A stretch of 64,000 bases of DNA from Marisa cornuarietis (lineage: Eukaryota > Mollusca > Gastropoda > Architaenioglossa > Ampullariidae): the NCBI GenBank assembly GCA_004794655.1, contig SMMW01000584.1, forward strand, positions 1,414,501 through 1,478,500. The letters run 5' to 3'. Both the position numbers and the translations under genes were made by a program. The notes under the pieces are model-generated. The model did not search any database and was not told where the DNA came from. It worked only from the letters and a program-made list of their open reading frames with translations. Of this stretch, positions 1-12,580 are shown in pieces (positions within the stretch are counted from its first letter, which is position 1; each line of letters starts with the position of its first letter).

Positions 1-240
1 GGTATAGTTTAGTGTTAGTGGTTATGTTGCTGTAGTGTAGACTAATAAATATAGATGGCTGTGTAGTTGTCTTATTGTAGTCTAGTATTATTATTATTGC
101 TGTTGTTGTAGTTCTCCGTGCTCTTATTAACGGTTGTGTAGTTATTGTACTGTAGTTTAGTATTAGTGGTCGTGTAGTTCCAGTACTGGTCTAGTGTTGG
201 TGGTTATGCACTGCTCTAGTGCTGCTGGCAGTGCATTTCC
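1..240. repeat. Degenerate minisatellite
   Basis: The segment is made of diverged copies of a unit of roughly 35-45 bp with the core GTAGTTTAGTATTAGTGGT, followed by variants of GTGTAGTT. At least five imperfect copies are visible and the array probably continues to the left of the window. No coding potential is seen. Confidence 0.6.
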
Positions 241-444
241 ATTAAAATAAGAGCCTGAATTAATACAGCATTCACAACAGACATCATTTAGTGCGTACAT
301 CGAAACAAACGTACAGGGGCACTATCATAAACATCTCACAGTGTATTAAAGTAGCATTAAAATACTTACTCTTACGTACAGATCCATGCATAGGATCCAT
401 TATGATCCCGAAAGTGTGATTATTCAGCGTTTTTTCTAAAAAAA

Positions 445-706
445 AGGTCATCCCATAACCTTTTCAGGTCGTAGGGGAGTGAGGTGTTAGAGACCCCACT
501 TTTCTCGGGGCCAGCATTTACATGAGGGTGGTGCCAATCTCCTCTCCCTCGCTGCCTTACCTTCCCCAACCCTCTATGGAGTCAGGTACCCATTCCCGTC
601 AGCTGGATCGACTGGGGGAAGTTTGCTGCGCTTATTGGGAATTGAACCAGCGCGCTCTCGGTTCGGAAGCCAGCGCTCTAACCACTCGGCCATCCGCTTC
701 CCCGTT
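445..706 (-). mobile_element. tRNA-derived SINE, family 1, copy 1
   Basis: Read on the minus strand, the head begins near 700 with an A-box-like TGGCCGAGTGGTTA (680-693) and a B-box-like GGTTCAATTCCC (637-648), as in the internal Pol III promoter of a Ser/Leu-type tRNA. The 3' acceptor half of a tRNA is missing and the body continues about 200 bp to the left, so this is a SINE and not a tRNA gene. A diverged copy lies at 3,650-3,940 in the same orientation. Confidence 0.7.
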
Positions 707-1718
707 TTTTCTAACGCCCATGCGTGTGCTCATGACACTGTTCACTCGTGACATTGTTCACTGTTCACCTACTCGACGTTGTCCCTGAAAAAAAGGGGGT
801 AGGAGTTAGGTCACGTGTGGCTGATGTGTCCAAATCTCGTGCTGGAACCGAGTGACTTGATGTGACGTCACCCGTGAGCGTGCCCGATCGACCACAAGAT
901 GGGGAGATAACAGAACCAGTGCAACATTCTCCTCCTATCAGGTATGGGGCCGGTGACCGGTCAAGGCTGCAAAGTGGCGAGTGGATGTGATATAGTACAT
1001 GTAGTGCCACGTGTGTGTGTTTGTGTGTGTGTGTGTGCACTGAGCAGTTTTCTTAGTGCCGTGCGCAAACCGGAAAATGGGGGTTGAGCGTATATCCGTA
1101 GCTTAGCTTATAGCAATCATTCACTGTGAGTGTCTTTTACGAGCCACACGATTTCAGCTTCATTAACATGGTTAAAGAGCGATTTGAATCAAAGGTCTGA
1201 GTCTGACAAAGTCGCTTTCACAGTTGCCTGTTCTTGCCAAAGGAATAATTTTAGCTCCTGGGTAGGTGAAACAAAGCAAGACGATGAAAGCTAAGCGTGA
1301 ACAAGTTTGCATAATGCGTGAAATGTCTGGCGCAGTCTGCCTGTGTCTGATTCTTCCAACTTTGATTGTGCTTTGGTGGAGAGAACATTTGTCAGCTGCT
1401 GCTATCGCCTGTCGTCAACACCTTTCTCACCAAATAAAGGGAATTGAACAGGAGAGAGAATAAAGCCGTTTTCACTCATTTGAACCGTAGATGTACAGTA
1501 GGTAACGCAGGAGCAACATATTAATAATCAACACAACCATAATTATAGTTTAATACCTGTAGTAGATTTTAATAAATAGCTACTTTAAAACAACAAAAGT
1601 TAAAAGTTACCTGACAGAGCTATGGTTTAGCACAATATATTTTATTACTTTCATGTACTCGAATGATATACTGACAGACTCCTTTTTCATGCTATGAAAT
1701 GGTGGTTTCCTCTCGTTC

Positions 1719-1771
<53 letters not shown>

Positions 1772-2340
1772 GCTAGAGAGAGAGATGCTTAAGAGAAATT
1801 CTAGCAAAAGTGGATGTATACTTTCTGCATACCCTCCTGGATAAGGGGTCACACTGACGATGCGCATGTGGTGTACAGCGGTGCAGTTCTGAGAGGCTGG
1901 CATGCTGGCAAACAATTTCTCTAAATAGCACAATACTGCAGTTAGTGCCAGAACACATCTGACCTGCACTCACACGGCACCCACATGAGGTATGACCCCC
2001 CCCCCCAAAAAAAAAAATAATAATAATGGGTCATTAGGGAAGGGGGAATATGTCGAGAATATTTCGGCCATATGTGGGTCTTGTCCGCGTGTGGTCTGTG
2101 TATTTGTTGCACTGCCTGCATTACCATGTTGATGTGGGCCCCGGGCAGTTTACTGTACAGCTTTTAGCAATGGAGTGGGAACCAGGGGAACCAGTTTGCC
2201 ACTTTGCCCCTCACTCCCCAAACCCGAGCTTCATCCTACGCTACTGTATTAGTAGCATCTCACAGGAGCTGTACGGCTACATATGCGTGTGTGTGCACGT
2301 ACGATAGTGTGCTAGCGGTTGTGGCGTGAGCGCTCATTAC

Positions 2341-2402
<62 letters not shown>

Positions 2403-3649
2403 CTTCGATAAAATCAGAAAGAGAATCTGAGACACTAAACTTGTATCCAACGGATCATCATGTATCGATCGATTTTCCTGCCTGACACCTTGCAGACACA
2501 CAAAGCATTGTGTGTAATCTTTAGTCAATCAATCGTGTAATGTCGTGATTAATGATATACTCAGTAATAATGAACCCTTCACTCCAGGCTACTCCGCCCA
2601 CACACATACGCACCTGACATACAGACACACAAACGGTTTCCATATAGTTGGTTGTGGGAGGGGGGGGGATCTGACACCTAAACACTGGCGCTGACGCAAG
2701 CAGCAGACGACAAAACACCATTAATCCTACCCTTGCCAGTGCTAGACGTCGAAATATGTCAGCAAAAGGCACTGTCGCATTGTCCGCTGCTCCCCCCCCC
2801 CGAACACTCTATAGTTCGCTCCTCAAGACCTTTCCGACGACCTTGATGGAGGGAGTGACTTTCAGGGGTGAAGGTCGTCGCTCTCGCACATCGACTCGCC
2901 GATATCTCTTTCACTCCTGCTGCCCGGCCCCGACTGAGAGGACTGGTTCGTCACATCTCTTCTGCCACAGGTAAGAAACTATAGTTTCAGAAACTCTTCG
3001 TGGTTAACCTTTGTAGTTCCATTTGCCTAGCGTAGCGAGTCGCAGTAAGGAACAGAGCTTGTGAGAGCCCAGACTAGCTGCATCTCTCGCTCTCTCTAAC
3101 GCACGTACATAGGTGCTTCTGCACGCATACACGCACAGAGGAGCTTGCGTTACAGCAGCATTAGAATGGGGGGGGGGGGGAAACTGATTTGGAACGGAAA
3201 TCACTTCGATTTTGCTGAGCCACAAATTTCAAGGCTTATGGGTATTTCTGTCAAGTGTGGGCGTAGACGACTTCAGTCCCCGGTCACTTGCATCGCTCGA
3301 TCTTCTCTCGCTCTCTCCACCCCCTCGTTCTTCTTTCTGTATATATAGGTATATTTATTTTTCTATGAGACTTTTGCGTGGATGTGTGTGTGTATATATA
3401 TATATATAAGAGAGCGAGAGAGGATGAGCATTGTCGTTCTGCATTTTAACAGGATATCGTTACGCACACATTATGAAGAGAACAAGTGCACTTTTGGTTG
3501 TACTTGTACCACATACACGAGGGTATTGTAAGCGTCCTACCGAGGCTCAACATTTCCTGCCAGGTCGCGTGGTGAAGATACGGTAACAGTCGAATTACCT
3601 GCTAATGCTCTGGGAACTTGAAATGTATTGTATAGGACCAGGTCAGCAT
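707..3649. other. Intergenic stretch, microsatellites only
   Basis: I see no gene here. It holds a (GT)n-(GA)n compound repeat at 1,721-1,770, a long (CA)n at 2,345-2,401, several homopolymer runs and short TA/TG repeats near 3,385-3,410. The open frames are short, overlap on both strands and contain low-complexity translations. Confidence 0.5.
2345..2401. repeat. (CA)n microsatellite, about 28 units
   Basis: An uninterrupted CA dinucleotide run. Confidence 0.95.
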
Positions 3650-3940
3650 GGTAGTCCCGTTACCTTACAGTCACTGGGGAGTGACGTGAAGCCCCAACAT
3701 TGATCTCAGGATTGTGTAAAGTCCTAGTGTCCGGTATAAATCTCAGGGCCAGTATTTTATTAGGGCGGTGCCCATCTGTCCTCGCTACGTTATCTATCCT
3801 AAGCCTCGAAGGAGTCAAGAACCCACTCCTCAGCTGATCAACTATGGGGACAGGTGTCCAGCTACTATAGTGCGTGCGCTTTGGGTTCATATACCGTGGT
3901 TCCAACCACTAGACATTGCTGCTATACTTATTAAAAAGGC
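3650..3940 (-). mobile_element. tRNA-derived SINE, family 1, diverged copy 2
   Basis: It matches the copy at 445-706 through its body: shared blocks include a GGGCCAGTATTTTATTAGGG-like stretch, GGTGCCCATCTG, GGAGTCAAGAACCCACTCC and AGCTGATCAACT. The tRNA-like head near 3,900-3,920 is decayed (TCTAGTGGTTGG in place of the A box). Confidence 0.6.
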
Positions 3941-5990
3941 GAAATGTGCTTTTCTCCTGTCGGAGCCTTCAAAGTAATACAAGGGACAGTACACGGTGAA
4001 TAGAGGCATGGAGGTAGTCTTTTCAGTGTGTCTCTCTAACTCTTTCTCCATCTATGTCCACTCTCTCTTTCTCTCTGTCAGTGTATGTGAGTGTGTGTTC
4101 CGTCCAGTTTGTCTCCATCCCTGTCTGCGAGACTCCATTTGTCCTTCGTATTTGTTCCTCACCCCCTGGCACTGACTTGCCGTCCTCTGAAAGGCCTCAC
4201 GTGAGAAAAGAAACTGACCTCTAACCGCATGAGGGAAAAACTTGACCTCTAAGCACGCGCGAGAGAGAAACAGAATTGGCCTGTAATTGTGAGAAAGGCT
4301 TCCCTGTTAGCGAGAGAGTGATGGCACTGAACGCCCCCGCTCAGGAACATGTCTGGACGAAATGGGACAAGATAACGACAGTATTGTTACGACAGTAAAT
4401 CGGAATAGATCAAAGGTCACTTCCGCTGGAAATGCAAATCCCGTTTCCTGCCCTGTTCTGCTCATCAGTCAACGAAAAAGCCAGTGGATTGCTGACGGTC
4501 TAGTCACCAAGAAAATTGGTAGCTGTTGCCTCGTTGATTCGGGGTCGGAAACGCCATTAATGTTGTGGGTCAATATTCCTCTGTAGACGACACTTCCTGT
4601 AGAGCGAGGCACGATATCTTTGTCCGGGGATGCCAGGTATTTAGCTCCATCACCATGGGTAACGCAGGATAAGTTTAGATATGCAGACACATAAATTACC
4701 TCTGATCATTATTGTTTCTTGTTACTCTCGAGTTATGCAGGTGGAATTATAATGTTGAGGTTTATTCATCCCCAAGGGACGGGGGTATAGGCAGCCATAA
4801 AAAAAATCATAATAAAATATGTTCAGTTTCCCCCCTACCCCGACGAAAAGAAAAATATAACAAATAAATCTCTTAAGTGGATATTCATCGGTGTAAGATA
4901 GGTTAACACACGTACGGCTAGAGAAGCAAAGTGTAATTAACACTTTTTCACAGGATGTTGAAGTGGACAATCAGGTCATGTCTGTATGTCTAGTCTAGAA
5001 AGCTACTGTCACTTCTGTAAATTTGATACATGTTTTCAACAGTGGGAAAGCTGTAAATCGAGTTTCAGAAGCAGGCACTGATAGAAGGTTACCCCCTCAT
5101 TCTTCTTTAAAACATAGGCCTTACCTCCCCTATAGACTCTATACGAAAATTGACACCCTACCTCGAACACACACACACACACACACACGCACAAGCGATG
5201 TATCAGGCTTCTGGCGAACACTCCAGTATTATTGTTGGTGAGGAGGAGGGGGTGTGGGTTGGAGGGAGGAGGTCAAGGCTGGAGAGTGCCCTGATTTTAA
5301 CAATGAGTATTACGCGTATGGTGAGATGCAGACTGTGCGGTCTGGAAACTTTACTGCATACACCGTCTCAGGTTTTGCCGGCACCCTCTTCACAGTCCGC
5401 CAGCGTGCAGTTGGCTTTACACCATATAATATATTGCACTCTTTGTACAGTACCAGCAAAAAGAAATTAAATAAATAAATAAAACAGTCATTTGGTAACT
5501 GTTCGTGCAAGGCGCATACATGAACAGCGGTGCAGGGCAGGGCACTGGTCAGTCCGATGGGAGAGAGGAAAAAGCTTGCTTTTTGACAAAACATGGAGGA
5601 TGTGTTGGTGATCATATAAAGCGGGTGCTGCTCTGTGGAAAGTATGTCGGCATGGCTGGATTTGACCCCGTCGTTTTTCTCGCTCACGACTCGGCACGGC
5701 ACGGCGCGGCACGGCACAGCACAGCACGACACAGCACAGCATTTGTCTGTCGACAGGAAAAATCCCAGTTACATATGTACTTCATACCAGACGACGGAGC
5801 AAAGCTGTCCCACTATAAAAGTTAAGAAAAAAAACAGACATAGAGTTAATGATTCAAACGCAGACCGGAAGTGCTAACCTGAGTTTGACTGGCTGTGTAG
5901 GACAGAGTGACGTAATTCTTTAGCAGAGTGAGTGACGTAACTATCCTAGCAACACTTTGGCCTCGTCATTGGTATCAGGTTTGATGTTCA
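3941..5990. other. Intergenic stretch, no gene seen
   Basis: It contains pyrimidine-rich tracts, a short (CA)n at 5,167-5,188 and a degenerate pentamer run of the GGCAC/AGCAC type at 5,690-5,742. The 5,310-5,732 open frames on both strands come from that low-complexity sequence. Confidence 0.5.
5690..5742. repeat. Degenerate (GGCAC)n pentanucleotide repeat
   Basis: Tandem five-base units GGCAC, GGCGC, AGCAC and GACAC run without a break before ending at ATTTGTCTG. The stop-free frames over this segment are a by-product of the repeat. Confidence 0.85.
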
Positions 5991-6257
5991 GGGGCCAGTT
6001 GCACAACACATTTCTAATTTTAAACACTTTTAGACCTTAACTCTATTTAGATAATTAGTGTAAAGTGCACACCACAATTTTAGAATTTTTAAAACTAAAA
6101 CTGCTTTAAGTAAGATAAAGATGTTTAAGTCCTGACTTTCCGTCCTGTCAGTACAATTTTTTGTATGTTTTTCTGCAAAGAATCAAAATGGCTTAGAAGA
6201 GATTTTGCCTCTTTAGAACAGTTTTAAGGTTTAGAAACGTGTTGTGCAACTGGCCCC
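5991..6257. mobile_element. MITE-like TIR element, family A, copy 1 (267 bp)
   Basis: The ends are inverted repeats of about 25 bp: GGGGCCAGTTGCACAACAC at the left and its complement GTGTTGTGCAACTGGCCCC, with one mismatch, at the right. The interior is AT-rich and non-coding. A second copy lies at 49,759-50,006 and shares the sub-terminal CTTTTAG..TTAACTCT block. The superfamily and target-site duplication could not be settled by eye. Confidence 0.85.
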
Positions 6258-8984
6258 AGGGCGTTGCTGCAAGTGTACGCCAGACCTGTGTAAAAATGGC
6301 GAGAAGAAAGCAAGGTCCTCCCCCCTCCCACCATCCCTTTTCCCCTTTACAAGAAGTGCTCGAACCACTTAGTGCTAAAATATGGCCTTGAACTTAGTGT
6401 CCCTGTCGTCCTAAATTTATTTCTTTGTTTAAAATGTGCATAAAGGGGTCGCGAGTCTTAGAATGTTAGACTAGGTCAGTCTGCATCATGAGGTCTGCAC
6501 GCTAGGAGATCGTGAAGGGGAGTCTGACCCCCAACAGTGAGCGTTGAATCAACCTTTACAGATACGCGTGTGCACCAAACATTATTTAAACAAACTCACA
6601 CTTTCTGCTGTTGCTGCTGCTACATTCCTCACTTGCACCCGCACCTAAAAAGGCTGGGTGAGATTCCTATGTCGTCATGGTGGATTTATAGGCGGAGGAA
6701 CAAACTAGCCAGAAAGCTAACCACCCAACCAGACGGGCAGCCTGCCAGGCAGCCATTACTTACAGTAGTTCTCTTGTCTTAGTATGTCTCATTTAGTACG
6801 TCTTTTGTTTTTGTTTGTTTTGGGGGTCGTGGTTTTCGTTTAAAAGGAATCAGGTATTATTGTAAAATTCAGTTCGTTTTCACAACTTTCGCAGACTTGC
6901 CTTCACTCTCACTTCTACTGAAGACTTCATTCTCCCTGGTTGGATTTTGGAATAGAAAGAGGGGGAGGTAAGAGGGTGGGACATGTAGTCGACGGGGATG
7001 AAACTAAGAGGGTGGGAGAGGGACTTTCAAGCGTGTCAAACTGCAGGGCACAAGCTGTCCGCAAGCCGGCGATTTTCTTGCCAGGCACTACCAGGTGCAA
7101 GCAACCTGTCACCGAAAGAAAGGTAAAGCGCAAGTTCTGCACACACCACTTCACAGGGTCACTCGGTACCAGGTCGGACGTCGCCGGTGAGGTAGCAGAA
7201 AGAGGGTTAAAAAAGACTCATTTAAGCGAATGCACGATACCAGCACGTTAATACCTCGTGCCGGAACACCTGATAAAGCTGTGGCGTACTTTTACGTCAG
7301 GTGCCTCGGGTGTGAACACGGAACATGCGGCGTTTGATGAAAACCAGGCCTTGGGGTGTTTGTAAGCATAATAAAATCCCACGCTTGGAACCTGAAGGTG
7401 ACCCGATCAGGCTTGAGAACGAAGCCAAATGAGACTACGTTATGCTTGCATCTTATACCACATTCTTTTCAAACATTTTAATATCGTCGTTATCAAGACG
7501 CCTATAGATATCCCATAACGCGGTTCAAGTCAGTACAAGACGATGTGGCCAGGATACTTGGTGACCTGTTCAGGCCGATGCAGCAGCCACAGGTCGTGCG
7601 GTGACACGCGTGAGCACGAAGGTAGAAAATGTACAGGTGACCTTAGTACCGATATGTCTGATAAACTGCTGACATGCGCATATCGTCATTCCCTTTCGAA
7701 ACGCGGTCGTCGTGACGGGGAAGACGAGGAGACCACCAGAGTCTGCGAAGACGGCGGCGTGGACAGTAGGACACACTGTGTTGCCAGGAGCCCCTTTCTC
7801 CCGCCTGATGAGACCTGTTGCCGTGTCACCAGCTGTCGTTGGGTTGAGCAAATAGGCTGTAGCTGTACCCGGTGTGACACCATTGGGTGTGAGGTCTGAC
7901 TGAACGGCGTAGTAGAGAGAGAAGAAATCTGCGGCATTTAATCGGTAAGTGAACCACAAAGTGCTCTACTATGTACTCGAAAGCATCACCGTTTTAAACA
8001 TCTTTAGATAAAGGGGTGTGCATAAAGCTACAATAAGTGACTGACAGATTATCTCACTTGCCAATGATAACAAATACGAGCGATGAAATGCCCACTTGAG
8101 TGGCACGACCACGAGCAGACACGCCTCTCTCCCTCAAAATTCCATTTGACAGGGTTACTTACTCGGACCTTGGATTCCGAAGAATGCTTTCACGTTTGAA
8201 AGGCTTATTGACGCGTTTCCTGCACGAGGGCGAAGGGCATCTGATATGGTCGTTTTCATAAAGCGAAGTAAGTCGTCGCCCCCTTTTATTTTCTTTCAGA
8301 TTTCTCGAATGTTGCGTTGCCCGTGGGACATATTTTTCCGACAGTGGTACAGCAATATCCACGAGCAGTCGACAGAGCGTCGTGAATTTACTCCGATTTC
8401 CCCATTCGGCCCACGAGTAACGACTTACCTCCGCTTCATGAACCCCTAGATACGATTGCACGATATCTTTATCGTCACCTGACCAGATGGTCAAGGTCGC
8501 TCTGACCCGTTTTCGACAAGAGAGAGAGAGCACTCCTCTAACAGCTGATACTTAACCGCCTTTTGGAGCACGAGTACTTAAAAAAAAATAGACCTTGACA
8601 CAGAAAGTAGCCTGGTTTTTTCCCACTAAGAATTTGGATTCCACTTCAGTATTACACGGCGCATCTTCAGGTCAGTCTTATCACGCAGACCTTTGTGGCG
8701 GAGAGACAAAAATGGCATTTCTGCTGGTCATCTACCACAAGGCCGTCGTTTGCAGAGATCGTATTTGTAGCCATACTTTACAGCTGCTTACAATGAAACT
8801 GAGTTAGTTCTTAACTGACGCAAGAAAGCTAAAATATAATTATCCCTATCACCCAGTTCATTAAATGCAGTTCATTAACTGCACACGCCCCTCTTTCCTC
8901 TGTTCAGTCTGCTCAGCTCCACTTCCCTCTGTTCAGTGGGATCGTACCCGATGACTCTGTTCAAATATCTTAACCTGGCTGAGA
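6258..8984. other. Intergenic stretch, no gene seen
   Basis: The part from 7,020 to 7,960 is GC- and CpG-richer than its surroundings and has open frames of 118-129 codons on both strands. Neither translation shows a recognisable domain, so they are not annotated. Nothing else structured was seen. Confidence 0.4.
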
Positions 8985-10072
8985 AAATTTAGTTGTGCCC
9001 GTCCGCTGATTAGTGTACAGTGTGGAACTTGCCGCAGTCCATCGAATGGCAATCCTCCCTTTATATAGCTTGTGGATTTTGAGAAGGCCTTTGACAGTGT
9101 AGACAGGGACGTCATCTGGAGACTGATGAACCACTATGGTATTCTGTCTACGTTCATAAACATTATCCAGGGATTGTACGAAGACTCGTCCTGCCAAGTT
9201 ATCCATAACGGCAAACTCACTAAACCTTTTGTAATGAAGAATGGCGTAAGACATGGTTGCATATTATCGCTGACAATCTTCCTGATGGTCGTAGATTGGA
9301 TTATGCGTAAGACAACCCAAGACAACAACATCGGTATCCAGTGGACCTTCACCAAACAGCTAGAGGACCTGGACTTTGCAGATGACATTGCAGCAGCATG
9401 CACAAACCAAACTGAGTAAGCTATCAGAGGAAGCAGAGAAGAAAGAAGACAGAAGTAGTGAGAATCAACAACAAGCAGGAACTTCCAGTCCATCTTCAAG
9501 AAGAAAACATCCTAGAAACAGACCGCTTCACATATCTGGGGAGCATCGTCAGCAAGGACAGTGGAGCGGACAACGACATCAGAAGCCGCATAAACAAGGC
9601 CAGGCATGCTTTCAACAGCCTACGCCCCATCTGGAACTCCCGAGCATTATCCCTCCGCAGTAACACCCCCATCTTCAACACCAATGTGAAAGCAGTCCTA
9701 CTGTATGGCTCCGAAACCTGGAGAGTGACAAACACCATCAACAACAAGGTCCAGACCTTTACCAACCGATGCCTTCGCCATATCCTGGGAATAAGATGGC
9801 CTGAAAAGATCTCAAATAGCAGCCTGTACAAAAGAACTAACCAGAATGCCACTAGTCAAGACATCAAAAAGCGCAAGTGGGGCTGGATAGGACACACCCT
9901 GCGCAAACCAGCTGACACCATTGCTAGGCAGGCATTTGAACCCTCAGGGGAAGAGGAGAGTTGGGAGGCCAGGAGAAGATCAGTAGAGTGCGAGGCAAAG
10001 GATGCCGGAACCACATTGTGGCTGCCCAAAACCGGGTCAGCTGGCGCTATGCTCCTCGAGGAGTAACAAGGA

Positions 10073-10126
<54 letters not shown>
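8985..10126 (+). mobile_element. LINE family A, 5'-truncated and broken, with (ATG)18 tail
   Basis: This is the 3' half of an APE-type non-LTR retrotransposon polyprotein. Reverse-transcriptase motifs are readable: a decayed QSIEWQSSLY block near 9,030, DFEKAFDSVDRD at 9,072-9,110, GVRHGCILS near 9,245 and the catalytic FADD box near 9,375. The C-terminal part (9,458-10,050) carries YLGSIVSKDSG, LLYGSETW and RKWGWIGHTLRKP. A frameshift near 9,065, a stop with an apparent small deletion near 9,418 and divergence near the C-terminus show it is dead. It ends in a perfect (ATG)18 run (10,073-10,126), like the simple-repeat tails of RTE-like elements. The clade is not certain. Confidence 0.9.
10073..10126 (+). 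repeat. (ATG)18 trinucleotide repeat, LINE tail
   Basis: Eighteen perfect ATG units directly follow the last LINE codons. The open frames made of a single repeated residue here are artefacts of the repeat. Confidence 0.95.
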
Positions 10127-10278
10127 CGCAGAACATGTATAGTAACACATGAACAGTCTACATGGAATAGTAAGCGCTTTAGCACGTTTTGCGCATGCTC
10201 AGTATGGTGCAAATTTACAGGCCACTGGACCAGAAAGAACGATGCAAGATCCTCTAAGTCACTTTTGGTCCCGTAGAG

Positions 10279-10460
10279 CAGCGTTTCTCAACCTTTTACT
10301 TGTGACGCCCCCCCCCCCCAGACGAATAAAGGTATGTCCGCGCGTCCCCCCTTAGCCACTAATACCTATATGAGATATGAGAAAATGACCGCCTTTGCGG
10401 CCCCCTTTTCAGCAGCTTGCGCCCCCCTTGGGGGGCGCGCCCCCCAGGTTGAGAACCGCG
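10279..10460. mobile_element. hAT-like non-autonomous TIR element (182 bp)
   Basis: The left end CAGCGTTTCTCAACCTTT is matched at the right by the complement of AGGTTGAGAACCGCG. Flanking octamers CCGTAGAG and GCATAGAG agree at 6 of 8 bases, consistent with an old 8-bp target-site duplication as made by hAT elements. The interior is C-rich with runs of Cs and no reading frame. Confidence 0.75.
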
Positions 10461-10486
10461 GCATAGAGCTTTCTTTGAAGCGGAGT

Positions 10487-10552
10487 ATAATGATAATGAT
10501 GTTGGCTTGTATAGCGCCAAATCCTGGCCTGTGGCCAGCTCAAGGCGCTGAC
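10487..10552 (+). repeat. Dispersed repeat, GCGC-type fragment, copy 1
   Basis: It has the layout (TAATGA)n - TATAGCGC - GCTCAAGGCGCT. Related fragments occur at 27,004-27,075 and 50,570-50,635, both ending in GCTTTACAC. The family appears to be a short interspersed repeat. Only this conserved core is recognisable. Confidence 0.55.
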
Positions 10553-10879
10553 GTCAAAATATAATATATTTAAGTATCCTCCTGCCATATCGCATCTTTC
10601 TGCCTGCCTTCATTTATAGAGGTGTAAAGTCTGCCTCTGAATGCAGTCGTGCACAAAGTGCACCAAACACCCAAGGTTCCAACGTTTTTATAAGTATTGT
10701 CATAAGTAGCTACTTTTTTCTGAACCTGAAAACAAAGAAAAAGTAAAGACAACAGAACAAAACAAAAAATAAATGTAATTCATGAAACCTATATAGATGT
10801 TTGGCACTGAGGTGTTGCAGCCGTGGACAACCATCTGCTCATGGGAATCAGAGGACTACAAAAAAGTAGTGGTCTTTCT

Positions 10880-11060
10880 TTTAATGCTAACAGGCGTGCC
10901 TGAAATTACGCTTTTGTAACACTAACTGGCGTATGTAAAATGACCCTTTCATAACACTGAAAGGCGTATTAAAATGACTCTTTTGTTACACTAACAAAAT
11001 GACCCTTTTACAATAAGTTAGGTGACCTTTAATAATGCTAACAGACGTTACAACTTGACA
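10880..11060. repeat. Degenerate 34-35 bp minisatellite
   Basis: About five diverged units follow the pattern TAACACTAACAGGCGTATT plus AAAATGACCCTTTTG. The later units have lost part of the core. Confidence 0.7.
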
Positions 11061-12580
11061 ACATGACGTATTACAATCTCACTTTTATTTTACTGTAACA
11101 GCTGTCCTCCCTTCTTAAGCTTTTAACTTTATCGCTAACGCATCTCATGGGAGGTAACTATACCTTGAATACTTTTCTGAGTATCGGTGGGTAGTTGCCT
11201 CCCTTGTGTACTTGTTCCTAGTGAAGAAGCTTGGCCTCGCCCTACGTGATTTGTGTCAGCCACTTGCAATATGTCATTATTTCCTCTCCCAGCAAACCAC
11301 TCCAGACCGTGGTCAAATTCCAATCGCGAGGTATAAAAGTTGTACAGGTTTGTACAGTCAGCTGTGTTTTGTAAGAAACCCAGTAGCCCAGACTACTTCG
11401 CTGTAATATACAGGCAGTATCAAAAATGTCCGTCTGACTCAATATTCGTTCTTAGTGATATGCGCGAATGACCTCGTAATTTGAATAATTGTTAACTTCG
11501 ATCTGTGCTCAGATCGGCCTAGTGGTTATATGGGGGCTACCTGATGTTTTCCCTTTTTTTTTAAACATCGAGCTTGACCAATTTCGCCGTGACAAGCTCA
11601 ATTTGTTATAATTGACCGATGACAAGGCGTTTTTGACACATTTTATGATTGGGTCGAAATCCGCCTCATAGAGTTAACCTGTCGGTGCCCCTCCCCCCGT
11701 CCTTCACTAGCCTCCCTCCTTCCCCGCCTTTGTCCCGCATATAAACTCCTCCAATAAAAGGAGTGTCTGAACAGGATCACCATATTAACCCCAGTGCAAT
11801 GACTATGCAGAAATTATAGGAAAATCCTGGCCATTCACAAGAAGTCGCGACGACATTTATAATACTAACATGTGCGTTTAATAACAATGAGGTATATGTT
11901 GTATATAATTGTATAAATATATTTATAGATATATATATATATATACCAGCATGTGGCGAGTGTGTATATTTAAAGTGTTTAGTGCTATATGATTGGATTT
12001 TGCTAAAGTATGCGTTGACTACAACTGACATCTGCAGACGAACAGAAATGATGTTGTGGATTGTATTGTGAAATAAATGTTGAAAAAAAAGAAGAAAACA
12101 AGTCGCGACTACGGGCAAGCCGGTTATCCATAATGGCTAGCAACCCTCAAATCACGAACTTGAATTACTCATCCGTGCTCAGATAGAACCAATCCTTCGG
12201 TAGCTGTCTTTCCCGCCCTATATATCCTTCTTCCCTTCAGCGCCCATTTTCTGTTTCGCGTGAGAGAGAATGAAATTTTCAACGCCTTAATTCACGTTTC
12301 TCCTGATTTTCAAAAGCCGTGACGCACGTATGTAATACACGCACACACCCCGACGCATGCGAACCCAGTTACTCAACTCGTTGCTTTCAACACGGACGCC
12401 GGATATTGTTCGGAAATCGTAAGAAAGGTTCCGCCCCAGGTCTCCTGCACCGGTTGGGCCTGACGCCAAGACGACTAATTTATTCGCGGTGAGGTGGCGA
12501 GAATAGCGAGCATTGTTGCTCAGACGATCGTACCAAACATAGTACATACTACGTAGTATTCAGTATCTTTGACCGTACGT
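11061..12580. other. Intergenic stretch, no gene seen
   Basis: AT-rich sequence with a short TA run at 11,925-11,945. The open frames are short or composed of AT-rich filler. The last 300 bases become CpG-richer ahead of the promoter-like block at 12,545-12,610. Confidence 0.4.

Noticed and set aside
637..700. A tRNA gene on the minus strand (A and B boxes look good)
   Set aside because: The would-be acceptor stem does not pair and the body continues into ~200 bp shared with a second copy at 3,650-3,940, so it is a SINE head.
5310..5742. Overlapping frames of 84-140 codons on both strands
   Set aside because: They owe their length to the GGCAC pentamer repeat. The translations are low-complexity and no domain is seen.
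7543..7959. Opposed frames of 118 and 129 codons in a CpG-richer patch
   Set aside because: Neither has a recognisable motif, splice context or conserved start. GC-rich sequence has few stops by chance.
8159..8533. A 124-codon minus-strand frame
   Set aside because: Basic, unstructured translation with no family resemblance and no promoter or splice context.
11777..12118. A 113-codon minus-strand frame with hydrophobic content
   Set aside because: AT-rich filler with a TA microsatellite. The hydrophobic look comes from base composition.
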